Assembly: GCA_903928285.1 (NCBI GenBank)
Contig: CAIYQH010000023.1
Location: forward strand, 1 to 13,901
DNA from: an uncultured Bacteroidales bacterium
GTDB taxonomy: Bacteria > Bacteroidota > Bacteroidia > Bacteroidales > FEN-979
Length of the DNA stretch: 13,901 nucleotides
Reading direction: 5' to 3'
The first letter of the stretch is position 1. Each line of letters begins with the position of its first letter. The notes below the pieces were generated by a model. The model saw only the letters and a list, made by a program, of their open reading frames with translations, did no database searches and was not told the DNA's origin. Positions 1-6,772 of this stretch are shown here, one piece after another. A program made the position numbers and the translations under genes.

Positions 1-897
1 GCTTTTTAAAAGATTGATCTTAACGTACCTGGTCTCCGCCTCGGGCAGCCTGATGAAGCTGACCTCACCCTGGTTTGATTGGACGGAATATGCGTTTTCC
101 CACTTCTTCCCATCCTCGGAAAAAAGGATGCCGAAATTTTTCGCATACTTATCTTTCAGCCAATTGATTTGCAATCCGCCTAATTCCCTGCGAGTTTTAA
201 AATCGATGATCACATGCTGATCCTCTGTGCCGGTGCTTTTCCAGTAAGTGTCATTTGAATGATCAAACATTAATTCCGGTGGATGATTTTTGATCGATGT
301 CGAAGCCGTGACCGATGGCATTGGATATGATTGCGTTTCGGGTTTGAGCGGCTCAAACTTCAGATCATCGATCCAGACCGTTCCTTTGCCTCCTGCAAAT
401 GATGAAATGGTGAATTCAATTCTGTCAATTTTTTTTAAGATGTGATCGGATGTTGGTCCCCAGGCAAAACTGATATGTCTTTTCCTTACATGGATTTTTT
501 TCCATTCTGCAGGAAAATCATAGTTGCGGTTATTCACCCACCAAACATTGTTTCCGGTGCTGTCAATAAATTTTATTTCAAAATTGTTGGCAGGAGACTC
601 GGCCTTCACATAAAAGGTGAATTCATAATTCTCAGGAAGATCAATTGGGAAAAGTTTCTGTATGCCACCGTAACCGGTACCTTTCGTGAAATCATAATCA
701 AATCGTATCGCGTTGCCCGTTAATCCCTTATCATTGGATATGGTAAGATTGACACCATCTGATTTAATGCAGATCCAACCTGATTTGTTTTCAAATTCAT
801 CAAGCGTTCTGATCTGAGCCCTGATAATGGTGACTGAAAAAACCAATAAGACTAAAATTGCGTTTCTTTTTATGATAAGACTTTTCATATCCGTCAT
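1..897 (-). CDS. Exported protein with two carbohydrate-binding-like domains (C-terminus beyond the left edge)
   Basis: This is an open frame of 299 codons, running from an ATG at 897 and uninterrupted to base 1, so the C-terminus is missing. Residues 4-28 form a signal peptide: a basic start, a hydrophobic core (AILVLLVFSVTII) and then RAQ, with no lipobox cysteine. Residues about 30-185 look like a jelly-roll CBM (CBM11-like), starting LDEFENKSGW and ending with the typical strand GTVWIDDLKFEPL. Residues about 193-299 look like an F5/8 type C (discoidin/CBM32-like) domain, with FDHSNDTYWKS, HVIIDFKTRRELGGLQI and RYVKINLL. From memory this start resembles large (about 1000-residue) bacterial 'coagulation factor 5/8 type' proteins whose catalytic part follows; that recall is unverified. 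An in-frame second ATG at 888 gives the more conventional start MKSLIIK. The 897 start was chosen because its context CCGCAATATGA is identical to that of susC. It is probably a glycan-active enzyme or binding protein of the same PUL; the activity is unknown. Confidence 0.8.
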   Translation of the reverse strand, partial: MTDMKSLIIKRNAILVLLVFSVTIIRAQIRTLDEFENKSGWICIKSDGVNLTISNDKGLTGNAIRFDYDFTKGTGYGGIQKLFPIDLPENYEFTFYVKAESPANNFEIKFIDSTGNNVWWVNNRNYDFPAEWKKIHVRKRHISFAWGPTSDHILKKIDRIEFTISSFAGGKGTVWIDDLKFEPLKPETQSYPMPSVTASTSIKNHPPELMFDHSNDTYWKSTGTEDQHVIIDFKTRRELGGLQINWLKDKYAKNFGILFSEDGKKWENAYSVQSNQGEVSFIRLPEAETRYVKINLLKS

Positions 898-936
898 ATT
901 GCGGTTTGAATCTGTTCCGTAATCTTTTTTTTGCCG

Positions 937-966
937 CAAAGTTTAAACGTCTCCATGTTTCCCAAC
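937..966 (-). promoter_or_regulatory. Possible Bacteroidota-type promoter for the left-edge gene
   Basis: Read on the minus strand, a TTG (965-963) is followed 18 bases later by AAACTTTG (944-937). This partly matches the Bacteroidota -33 (TTTG) and -7 (TAnnTTTG) elements: TTTG is intact, but the first T of the -7 box is A. It would leave a leader of roughly 35-40 nt before the ATG at 897. The match is imperfect and the region is A/T-rich, so this is only a candidate. If real, the left-edge gene could be transcribed apart from the enzyme genes upstream. Confidence 0.22.
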
Positions 967-1031
967 GATAGAATTCTGATGAAGATCGCTTTGCGAGACT
1001 AAATTTCCTTGTGACCCGAGGGTATTTTATC

Positions 1032-1053
1032 AAGCTCAGGAAGACCTGAACTC
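1032..1053 (-). terminator. Hairpin just after the second GH144-like gene (terminator or processing site)
   Basis: On the minus strand GAGTTCAGG, loop TCTT and CCTGAGCTT form a 9-bp stem that includes two G-U pairs. Those pairs would be A-C mismatches on the other strand, which favours an RNA structure in the direction of transcription. It starts 8 bases after the TAG stop at 1062. No U-run follows (the next bases are GATAAAATACC), so a classical intrinsic terminator is not supported. A 3'-end stabiliser or processing hairpin is equally possible. Confidence 0.35.
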
Positions 1054-1061
1054 AATAATTT

Positions 1062-2447
1062 CTATTTCAAATATTCGTACCCAAGTTTGTTTAATCCATT
1101 CTGGATGATCGGATCCTTCATAACATAGTTCCAGACTAATCCTGTTCTGAAATTTTCTATCATCATCAGCATAGGCCCCTGGTCAATGCCCAAATAATCG
1201 CTGTCGAACCATTTGGCTGTCAGGTTGAAGGCATCAAAATAGCCATATTTCCCCCAGATTTTTTTTCCATATTTTTTATTCATTGATTGAATGGCAGGGA
1301 AAACTATTTCCGGGGCAAACGGCAAGGATGAAAGTGATGCGTAAGGAGCAATGGTTCCGTCATCAAAATAATTGTAATCAGGTCCACTCGTGCCTCTTCC
1401 AGCATATCCCAAAAACTTTTTATCATTAAAATTGTATGTCTCAGGAGGACCGTCACTGGCGGTAACACCCCAGCAGAGCGAATCATAACCAATCCATCCT
1501 TTGGGATTATCTTTTGCATACTGTCGCTGAACATAGGTCGCACGACGGGAGTTTTCAAAATAATCTATGCCTTTTTCCCTCATATAATCATCCGCAATGC
1601 CGCGATAATCTATAAATGCCTGTGAAAACTGGTGGCCAAATAATGGTGGGAAAGCTACATGTGACAGACCTTTGTAGGGAGTGTTCCATTTATAAGATGT
1701 TAACCATGACCTGTAACTTTGTTCAACATTGTTCATTCCACTGCCTGCAGCCAGCACATAAAGGAAAAGTCCCTCATCATAACCGGCCCAGCCAAAATCG
1801 TGCAATCCTTTTTCAGGCGTCCAGCCCATGGAGATCGTATTGGCAAACTTACCCTTGCCGGGCATTTGCATAAAGTTCCAGTCAATCCTGCGAAGCAGTG
1901 CATCGGCCAGCAACCGGATCTGGTTCTCAACTTCATCATTTTTGTCGTAATAATTCCGGGCAAAGATGATCCCCATCATCAGGATGCCCGTATCGATGGA
2001 GGAGAGCTCGCAATTCCATTCCCGTGTGCCGGAATCCATTTTAAGGAAATGATAGTAAAACCCTTTATATCCTGTTACATTTTTATCTGTGCTCTGAACT
2101 GAATTAATGAAAAACGTAAGTATTCTGAGGGTAATCGCCGCCGCATGATCCCGCGTGATCCATTTTCTCTCCGCACCGATGGCAATGGATGGGATCCCAA
2201 ATCCGGTTGCGGCTATGCTTGACGGAGATGTAGCTGTACTCCGGTCTTTTACAATTCCCTTTTCAGGATGATTTTCATTTAAAAAGAAAAGAAACGTTTT
2301 ATACTGAATGGAATCAAGCATCGATTCTTCAGCAGAGGTCAATGTATAATTGACTTTCCCTTGTGATTTGAATTTAACCATTTGCGGCTGCCCAACGCCA
2401 ATGGCAAAGGGGAAAACCAAAAGCAGTAATACAGTATATATCTTCAT
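1062..2447 (-). CDS. Divergent GH144-like (PF10091 'glucoamylase') glycoside hydrolase, secreted
   Basis: 461 residues, ATG at 2447, TAG at 1062. Residues 1-20 are a signal peptide (MKIYTVLLLLVFPFAIGVGQ) without a lipobox cysteine, so a soluble periplasmic enzyme is likely. The rest, about 38-461, is a single (alpha/alpha)6-type PF10091 domain. Marks shared with the GH144 protein two genes upstream are GYDEGL (E225; GYNETL there), CWGVTASD (325-332), WGKYGYFDAF (398-407), IDQGP (D422) and IENFRTGLVWN (430-440). The acidic stretch HDDGGDLVET of that neighbour is replaced by NCELSSIDTG (145-154), so D, D and E align with N145, S149 and D152. A longer loop (about 333-362) is also specific to this protein. 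It is therefore a relative of GH144 with a different active site, possibly a different linkage or an exo mode. The gap to the GH3 gene is 12 bp, so they are co-transcribed. The PF10091 fold is secure; the substrate is not. Confidence 0.88.
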   Translation of the reverse strand: MKIYTVLLLLVFPFAIGVGQPQMVKFKSQGKVNYTLTSAEESMLDSIQYKTFLFFLNENHPEKGIVKDRSTATSPSSIAATGFGIPSIAIGAERKWITRDHAAAITLRILTFFINSVQSTDKNVTGYKGFYYHFLKMDSGTREWNCELSSIDTGILMMGIIFARNYYDKNDEVENQIRLLADALLRRIDWNFMQMPGKGKFANTISMGWTPEKGLHDFGWAGYDEGLFLYVLAAGSGMNNVEQSYRSWLTSYKWNTPYKGLSHVAFPPLFGHQFSQAFIDYRGIADDYMREKGIDYFENSRRATYVQRQYAKDNPKGWIGYDSLCWGVTASDGPPETYNFNDKKFLGYAGRGTSGPDYNYFDDGTIAPYASLSSLPFAPEIVFPAIQSMNKKYGKKIWGKYGYFDAFNLTAKWFDSDYLGIDQGPMLMMIENFRTGLVWNYVMKDPIIQNGLNKLGYEYLK

Positions 2448-2459
2448 ATGATCTCGGAT

Positions 2460-4700
2460 TTATTTGACCGTAATTGACTTTGATAAGGTTTCTGCAGAGT
2501 TTGTCCCGACATAGACTGTAAATTCGCCAGGTTCCCAATATTTTTTCAAGTCAGGATGATAAAATGCCAGATCATCGGTTGTGATGTTAAATGCTATTGT
2601 TTTTGTTTCACCCTTTTTGATCAGAACTTTTTGAAATCCCTTTAATTCCTTCACCGGCCGGGTGATGGAACCAACATTATCCCGTATGTACAACTGAACC
2701 ACCTCTTCTCCGTCACAGTTGCCGGAATTGGCCACCTGAACGGTCACAGCGATATTACGCGTGTCAACATTTGTTTCGAGGTTGGAATAGGCGAAACTGG
2801 TGTAGCTGAGTCCGTATCCAAAAGGAAAGAGCGGGTCGTTGGGACAATCCAGGTAACGCGAAACATATTTGGCGTCCCGATCATTTAAGTTAAATGGCCT
2901 CCCGGTATTTTTTCCATTATAGAAAACGGGTATCTGGCCTTCATTTCTCGGGAAGGTCATAGTAAGTTTTGCCGCAGGGGATACCTCACCAAAAAGCACG
3001 TCGGCTATGCCATTTCCAGCCTGTGTTCCGCCGAACCATGTTTCCAGGATAGCCACCGGCAGGTTGTTCAGCCTGGCAATCACCAAAGGCCGTCCGTTGA
3101 AAAGTATCACGGCAACAGGTTTCCCGGTTTTGACAATGGTTTCAGCAAGGTCGTTCTGTACCCCGGGGAGGTCAATGTTGCTGCGGCTTGCGGCTTCACC
3201 ACTCATCCATCCGTTTTCACCCAGTGCGAGGATGATATAATCAGCCCTTGCCGCCAGTTTCAATGCGGCATCAAAGCCACTCCTGTCGCTGTCGTTGGTA
3301 TTACAACCCTTTTCATATAGTACCTTCATGTGTTCACCAGTCCTGTTTTTAATTCCTTCCAACAGGGTGATGCATTTCTCCCATTGTCCGGCGGCATACC
3401 AGTTACCGAGCATATCTGTCTTTGAATCGCCTAACGGACCTATGATGGCTATTGTTTTTACTTTACCGGGAATGGGTAAGATATGATCGGGATTTTTTAA
3501 TAATACACAACTCTCCGACACCATTTTTCTTGCCAGTGCAAGCTGACCCGGTGTCATGATCTCCTGTTCCTGGCGTGTTTTGTTGCAGTAGCGATAGGGA
3601 TCGTCAAAAAGACCCAACAATGCCTTAGCTTCCAGGATTGACCGGACAGCTTCATCAATCCTGGTGAGGGCAACCTTTTTTTCTTTCAACAGTTCCGGTA
3701 AATAATCCAGGAACGTATTCCCCACCATATCCATATCCACCCCGGCATTCAGCGATAACCGCGCAGCGTCTTTATTGTCTTCGGCGATACCATGACTGAC
3801 CAGTTCATTGATGGCAGTCCAGTCAGTTACTACAAATCCGTTAAAGCCCCACTCTTTTCTAAGAAGATCCTCCAGAAGCCATGTATTGCAGGTCGACGGT
3901 ATCCCGGCAATTTCGTTAAATGAGGTCATCATCGAGCCCACACCAATATCCACACATGATTTATAAGGTGGCAGGAACCATTCATACAGCGAAAGTTGTG
4001 ACATGTCCACCGTATTATAGTCCCGTCCCGCCTGGGGTGCTCCGTATGCCGCAAAATGTTTGGCACATGCCAGAAGCGTATTGTTCGCTTTTAAATCGTT
4101 TCCCTGGAAACCTTTTACCCTGGCTTCTGCAATTTTACATCCCAGCCAGGTGTCTTCACCTGCTCCTTCAGCAACCCTTCCCCAGCGGGGATCACGCGAA
4201 ATGTCAACCATCGGGGAAAAGGTCCAGTTGATGCCCTCTGCTGTCGCCTCTGTGGCAGCAATGCGTTCAGCATCCTCAATTATTTTTAAATCCCATGTAC
4301 ATGACTGGCCCAGTGGAATCGGAAAAATTGTACGATGACCATGAATGACATCATAACCAAAGAGCATCGGAATCTTTAAGCGTGACTTCTCTATGGCAAG
4401 CTGCTGGAGATCATGTACATAATCTACCGTATATGCATTTAATATGGCACCGGCTTTCCCCTCTCCGATCAGTTTTTTATCATTGACATTGATGATTGGC
4501 CCGGTTACATCCCAGCCAGATCTGAAAAGTGAAAGTTGACCTATTTTCTCATCAAGGGTCATGGTTTTCAGCAAATTATCAATTTTTTCCTTGTCCCGGT
4601 GGTTAATGCCTTTATTTTTAGGCACCTGGGAGTGAACCGTTGCTTTGATGAGCAGCAGCAAAAGGATAGCTGCAATTCTGAATTTGCCATTCCTCAACAT
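2460..4700 (-). CDS. Glycoside hydrolase family 3 beta-glucosidase, exported
   Basis: 746 residues, ATG at 4700, TAA at 2460, a normal length for a BglX-type GH3. Residues 1-24 are a signal peptide ending VHSQ, with no lipobox, so a periplasmic location is likely. The N-terminal (alpha/beta)8 domain (about 38-365) carries GYDVIHGHRTIFPIPLG (115-131), DPRWGR (170-175), the substrate-binding K214-H215, and the nucleophile D293 in GFVVTDW. The alpha/beta sandwich domain (about 395-600) carries the probable acid/base E502 in SGEAASRS. A C-terminal fibronectin III-like domain (about 650-725) follows. The enzyme releases glucose from the non-reducing end of beta-gluco-oligosaccharides. Between two GH144-type genes it most likely acts on sophoro-oligosaccharides, the activity described for Bacteroides thetaiotaomicron BT_3567, though GH3 sequence alone does not fix the linkage. 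It lies 27 bp after the upstream GH144 gene and 12 bp before the next gene. Confidence 0.95.
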   Translation of the reverse strand: MLRNGKFRIAAILLLLLIKATVHSQVPKNKGINHRDKEKIDNLLKTMTLDEKIGQLSLFRSGWDVTGPIINVNDKKLIGEGKAGAILNAYTVDYVHDLQQLAIEKSRLKIPMLFGYDVIHGHRTIFPIPLGQSCTWDLKIIEDAERIAATEATAEGINWTFSPMVDISRDPRWGRVAEGAGEDTWLGCKIAEARVKGFQGNDLKANNTLLACAKHFAAYGAPQAGRDYNTVDMSQLSLYEWFLPPYKSCVDIGVGSMMTSFNEIAGIPSTCNTWLLEDLLRKEWGFNGFVVTDWTAINELVSHGIAEDNKDAARLSLNAGVDMDMVGNTFLDYLPELLKEKKVALTRIDEAVRSILEAKALLGLFDDPYRYCNKTRQEQEIMTPGQLALARKMVSESCVLLKNPDHILPIPGKVKTIAIIGPLGDSKTDMLGNWYAAGQWEKCITLLEGIKNRTGEHMKVLYEKGCNTNDSDRSGFDAALKLAARADYIILALGENGWMSGEAASRSNIDLPGVQNDLAETIVKTGKPVAVILFNGRPLVIARLNNLPVAILETWFGGTQAGNGIADVLFGEVSPAAKLTMTFPRNEGQIPVFYNGKNTGRPFNLNDRDAKYVSRYLDCPNDPLFPFGYGLSYTSFAYSNLETNVDTRNIAVTVQVANSGNCDGEEVVQLYIRDNVGSITRPVKELKGFQKVLIKKGETKTIAFNITTDDLAFYHPDLKKYWEPGEFTVYVGTNSAETLSKSITVK

Positions 4701-4709
4701 GGTTTATTC

Positions 4710-4721
4710 GGTTTTAAAACC
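4710..4721. other. 12-bp perfect palindrome between GH144 and GH3 genes
   Basis: GGTTTTAAAACC is its own reverse complement and sits in the 27-bp gap, 9 bases upstream of the GH3 ATG. As RNA it could form only a 4-bp stem around a TTAA loop, too weak for termination. It could be a protein site or chance in A/T-rich spacer DNA. Confidence 0.3.
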
Positions 4722-4727
4722 ATCATC

Positions 4728-6698
4728 TCAATAGGTAAATCCCAGTTTCGTTAATCCTGCATTCACTTCGGGGCATGACATGAATAAATTCCATAACAAA
4801 CCGGTCCGGTAGTTCTCTATCATACAGATTTCGGGGCCCTGGTCAATCGCCAGGATTGAATTGGACCACCACCCTTCGTTGATGTCAAAGGCATCATAAA
4901 ATCCATATTCGCCCCAAAGCCGGTTCCCCAGAACATAATAGAACCGGTGAATGGCCTTCAATGATTGTTCGGGCGTGTAGGGCAGGGCTGAGACAGCAGC
5001 GGTCGGGGTGATCACACCAAGGTCGTTGGTTGGCGACTGGGCATTGTATCCCCAGGGATTGTCGCTGGCGGTCAGGCCCCAGCAGTTGGCGCTATACCCG
5101 ATCCAGTTCAAGGGATTTTGCACGCAATACGACCAGTTGATCAGTGACTGGTTGACGTTTTGCTGCCAGTAATTTGCATAGGGGTCCTGCAGGTTTTTAG
5201 GATTCAGCCCAAGGAAGGAATACTGGGTGAAAAACAAAGGGCCGCCGTAAGGTTCGCCAAGCGGCAGGATATAACCGTAGTAGGATTTCCCGTTTTTGAT
5301 GGTGCCATTGAGGGCGTATCCTTCGTGATAAACAGCCGCTGAGATGGGATGAGTCGAAGAAGTTGCAGCAACCACATAGGTGATCAGGGTTTCGTTATAA
5401 CCCGTTATCCTGAAACTTTTCTCCCATGTGTAGTTTGGAGACCAATTCCAGTAAAGGGCATTCTGGCCGCGGGTAAACCAGTCGTATTCAACACCTGCTG
5501 TCAGAATATTGATCCTCCTGATCAGCTGGTTTTCTGCAAGAATGCCGGAATCGAGATATTGACGCATGGTGAGCAAACCCTGCACCATGTATGAGGTTTC
5601 CACTAAGTCTCCTCCATCATCATGCGTGGCGAATGGTATGGTTTTCCCGGTCGAGCCATTGAGCCAGTGGGGCCAGACGCCGTGAAAGCGGTCGCAGGTT
5701 TCGAGGAAAGTCAGGATCTTATCAAGTCGTAGCAATCCATCGCTCCTGGAAATAAAATTGCGGTTCATCCCGACGACGAGGGCCATGACACCAAAGCCCG
5801 AACCGCCTGTTGTGACGACATCACCGGAAGTGTTCCGCTCACGTGCCATTCCGCAGGAAGGATGTGCAAAGTCATAGAAATACCGGAAGGTTTTTTGCTG
5901 GATCAGTGTTAATAGTTCATCATCTGTTATCAGCGGGAATTTCGGGGTGGTATCAAGTGCCGTGTAAAAAGAGTTCTGAAATCCGTCGAAAGTATATCCG
6001 TTGGCAGCCTGCAGGTTCGTCGTGATGGCGAATGAGTATTTTGTGATGTCGTCGAGGAGCAGCGTGTTCTGCAGAGTCACTGTTTTATGGTCAGCCGACA
6101 GGTCATGCGAAAGCGGAATGTTGCCCGACATAACGAACCGCGTTTTGCAGGCTGCGGTATCAATTGCATCGGAAAAAGTAACCTTGATGTTTATCGACTG
6201 CCGGTTGACATTGCGCGGGACGGCAGGGTTTCGGAAATCGACGCCGTTCAGGGTGATCGTTTCAATCTTCAACTTTCCATTGACTGTGGTAAACACGAAA
6301 TCCGACCCTGGAAAAGTCTCCCCAGCCGCACCCCTGACCGCGGAGGTGATGTGCAAGGTATAACCGGCAACATAGTCCAGTTGCTTATTCGGAATCAGGG
6401 TAACCACGGTGAATCCAGAGGAAAAAATGATCCTGCAACTGATGTTCGATTGGTCGGATTTTACCAACTGGATTCCGGTCCGAACCGTTCCTGTGTCAAG
6501 TTTGTTGTTGAACGAGATGGTGATGGTACTGTCGACAGGCATATTCCTGTTTGCAGTTTGCTGGCTCAGGGTGGTTGATCCCACCTTTGCCCAGCCCAGG
6601 TGCAATACCCCAGGATTGGCCTCCTTGGCTTTTTTGCAGGACCACCCAATCAACAGGAACAAGAATAACAATGGAAACAGATACCTGCCGCGTTTCAT
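4728..6698 (-). CDS. GH144-type endo-beta-1,2-glucanase/sophorohydrolase lipoprotein with two Ig-like domains
   Basis: 656 residues from the ATG at 6698 to TGA at 4728. The frame could be extended to a TTG at 6716, but the ATG gives the proper signal MKRGRYLF followed by a hydrophobic core and GWSCKK. Cys21 is the probable lipidated residue. Residues about 30-138 and 145-247 look like two Big_5/SbsA-type Ig-like domains (TITISFNNKLD and INIKVTFSDAID strands). Residues about 255-656 are the PF10091/GH144 (alpha/alpha)6 catalytic domain. It holds H359-DD-GG-D364-LV-E367, GYNETL (E436), CWGLTASD and IDQGP (D619). D360, D364, E367 and E436 keep the spacing I recall for the acidic residues implicated in the Chitinophaga pinensis GH144 enzyme. 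It probably cleaves beta-1,2-glucan at the cell surface. Whether it is endo- or exo-acting cannot be read from sequence. It is the first enzyme gene after the 6717-6754 hairpin. Confidence 0.92.
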   Translation of the reverse strand: MKRGRYLFPLLFLFLLIGWSCKKAKEANPGVLHLGWAKVGSTTLSQQTANRNMPVDSTITISFNNKLDTGTVRTGIQLVKSDQSNISCRIIFSSGFTVVTLIPNKQLDYVAGYTLHITSAVRGAAGETFPGSDFVFTTVNGKLKIETITLNGVDFRNPAVPRNVNRQSINIKVTFSDAIDTAACKTRFVMSGNIPLSHDLSADHKTVTLQNTLLLDDITKYSFAITTNLQAANGYTFDGFQNSFYTALDTTPKFPLITDDELLTLIQQKTFRYFYDFAHPSCGMARERNTSGDVVTTGGSGFGVMALVVGMNRNFISRSDGLLRLDKILTFLETCDRFHGVWPHWLNGSTGKTIPFATHDDGGDLVETSYMVQGLLTMRQYLDSGILAENQLIRRINILTAGVEYDWFTRGQNALYWNWSPNYTWEKSFRITGYNETLITYVVAATSSTHPISAAVYHEGYALNGTIKNGKSYYGYILPLGEPYGGPLFFTQYSFLGLNPKNLQDPYANYWQQNVNQSLINWSYCVQNPLNWIGYSANCWGLTASDNPWGYNAQSPTNDLGVITPTAAVSALPYTPEQSLKAIHRFYYVLGNRLWGEYGFYDAFDINEGWWSNSILAIDQGPEICMIENYRTGLLWNLFMSCPEVNAGLTKLGFTY

Positions 6699-6716
6699 TT
6701 TCAGTATGATTAACAA

Positions 6717-6754
6717 AACAAAGAGGGTTATGGAAACCCAAAACCCTCTTTGTT
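6717..6754 (-). terminator. Strong intercistronic hairpin between the LamG lipoprotein and GH144 genes
   Basis: On the minus strand AACAAAGAGGGTT (6754-6742), a 12-nt loop and AACCCTCTTTGTT (6729-6717) form a perfect 13-bp stem. It is followed by TTGTTAATC, so the 3' side of the stem plus flank reads CTTTGTTTTGTT, a broken U-tract. It fills most of the 74-bp gap between the stop at 6773 and the ATG at 6698. It resembles an intrinsic terminator but probably acts as a leaky one, or as a processing or stabilising element. The enzyme genes downstream have no obvious promoter of their own. Confidence 0.65.
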
Positions 6755-6772
6755 CAGAATGTGGTTAAAAAA

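Noticed and set aside
941..948. GTTTAAAC palindrome in the gap before the left-edge gene
   Set aside because: It is eight A/T-rich bases overlapping the candidate -7 box; too short to call as a separate site.
800..1033. 77-residue very basic minus-strand frame in the gap before the left-edge gene
   Set aside because: It overlaps the signal-peptide region of the left-edge gene in another frame, looks like translated non-coding A/T-rich sequence, and would displace a gene with clear domains.
6087..6578. 163-residue plus-strand frame opposite the Ig-like region of the GH144 lipoprotein
   Set aside because: It is antisense to a supported coding region, with no recognisable motif and many charged and rare combinations; a shadow frame.
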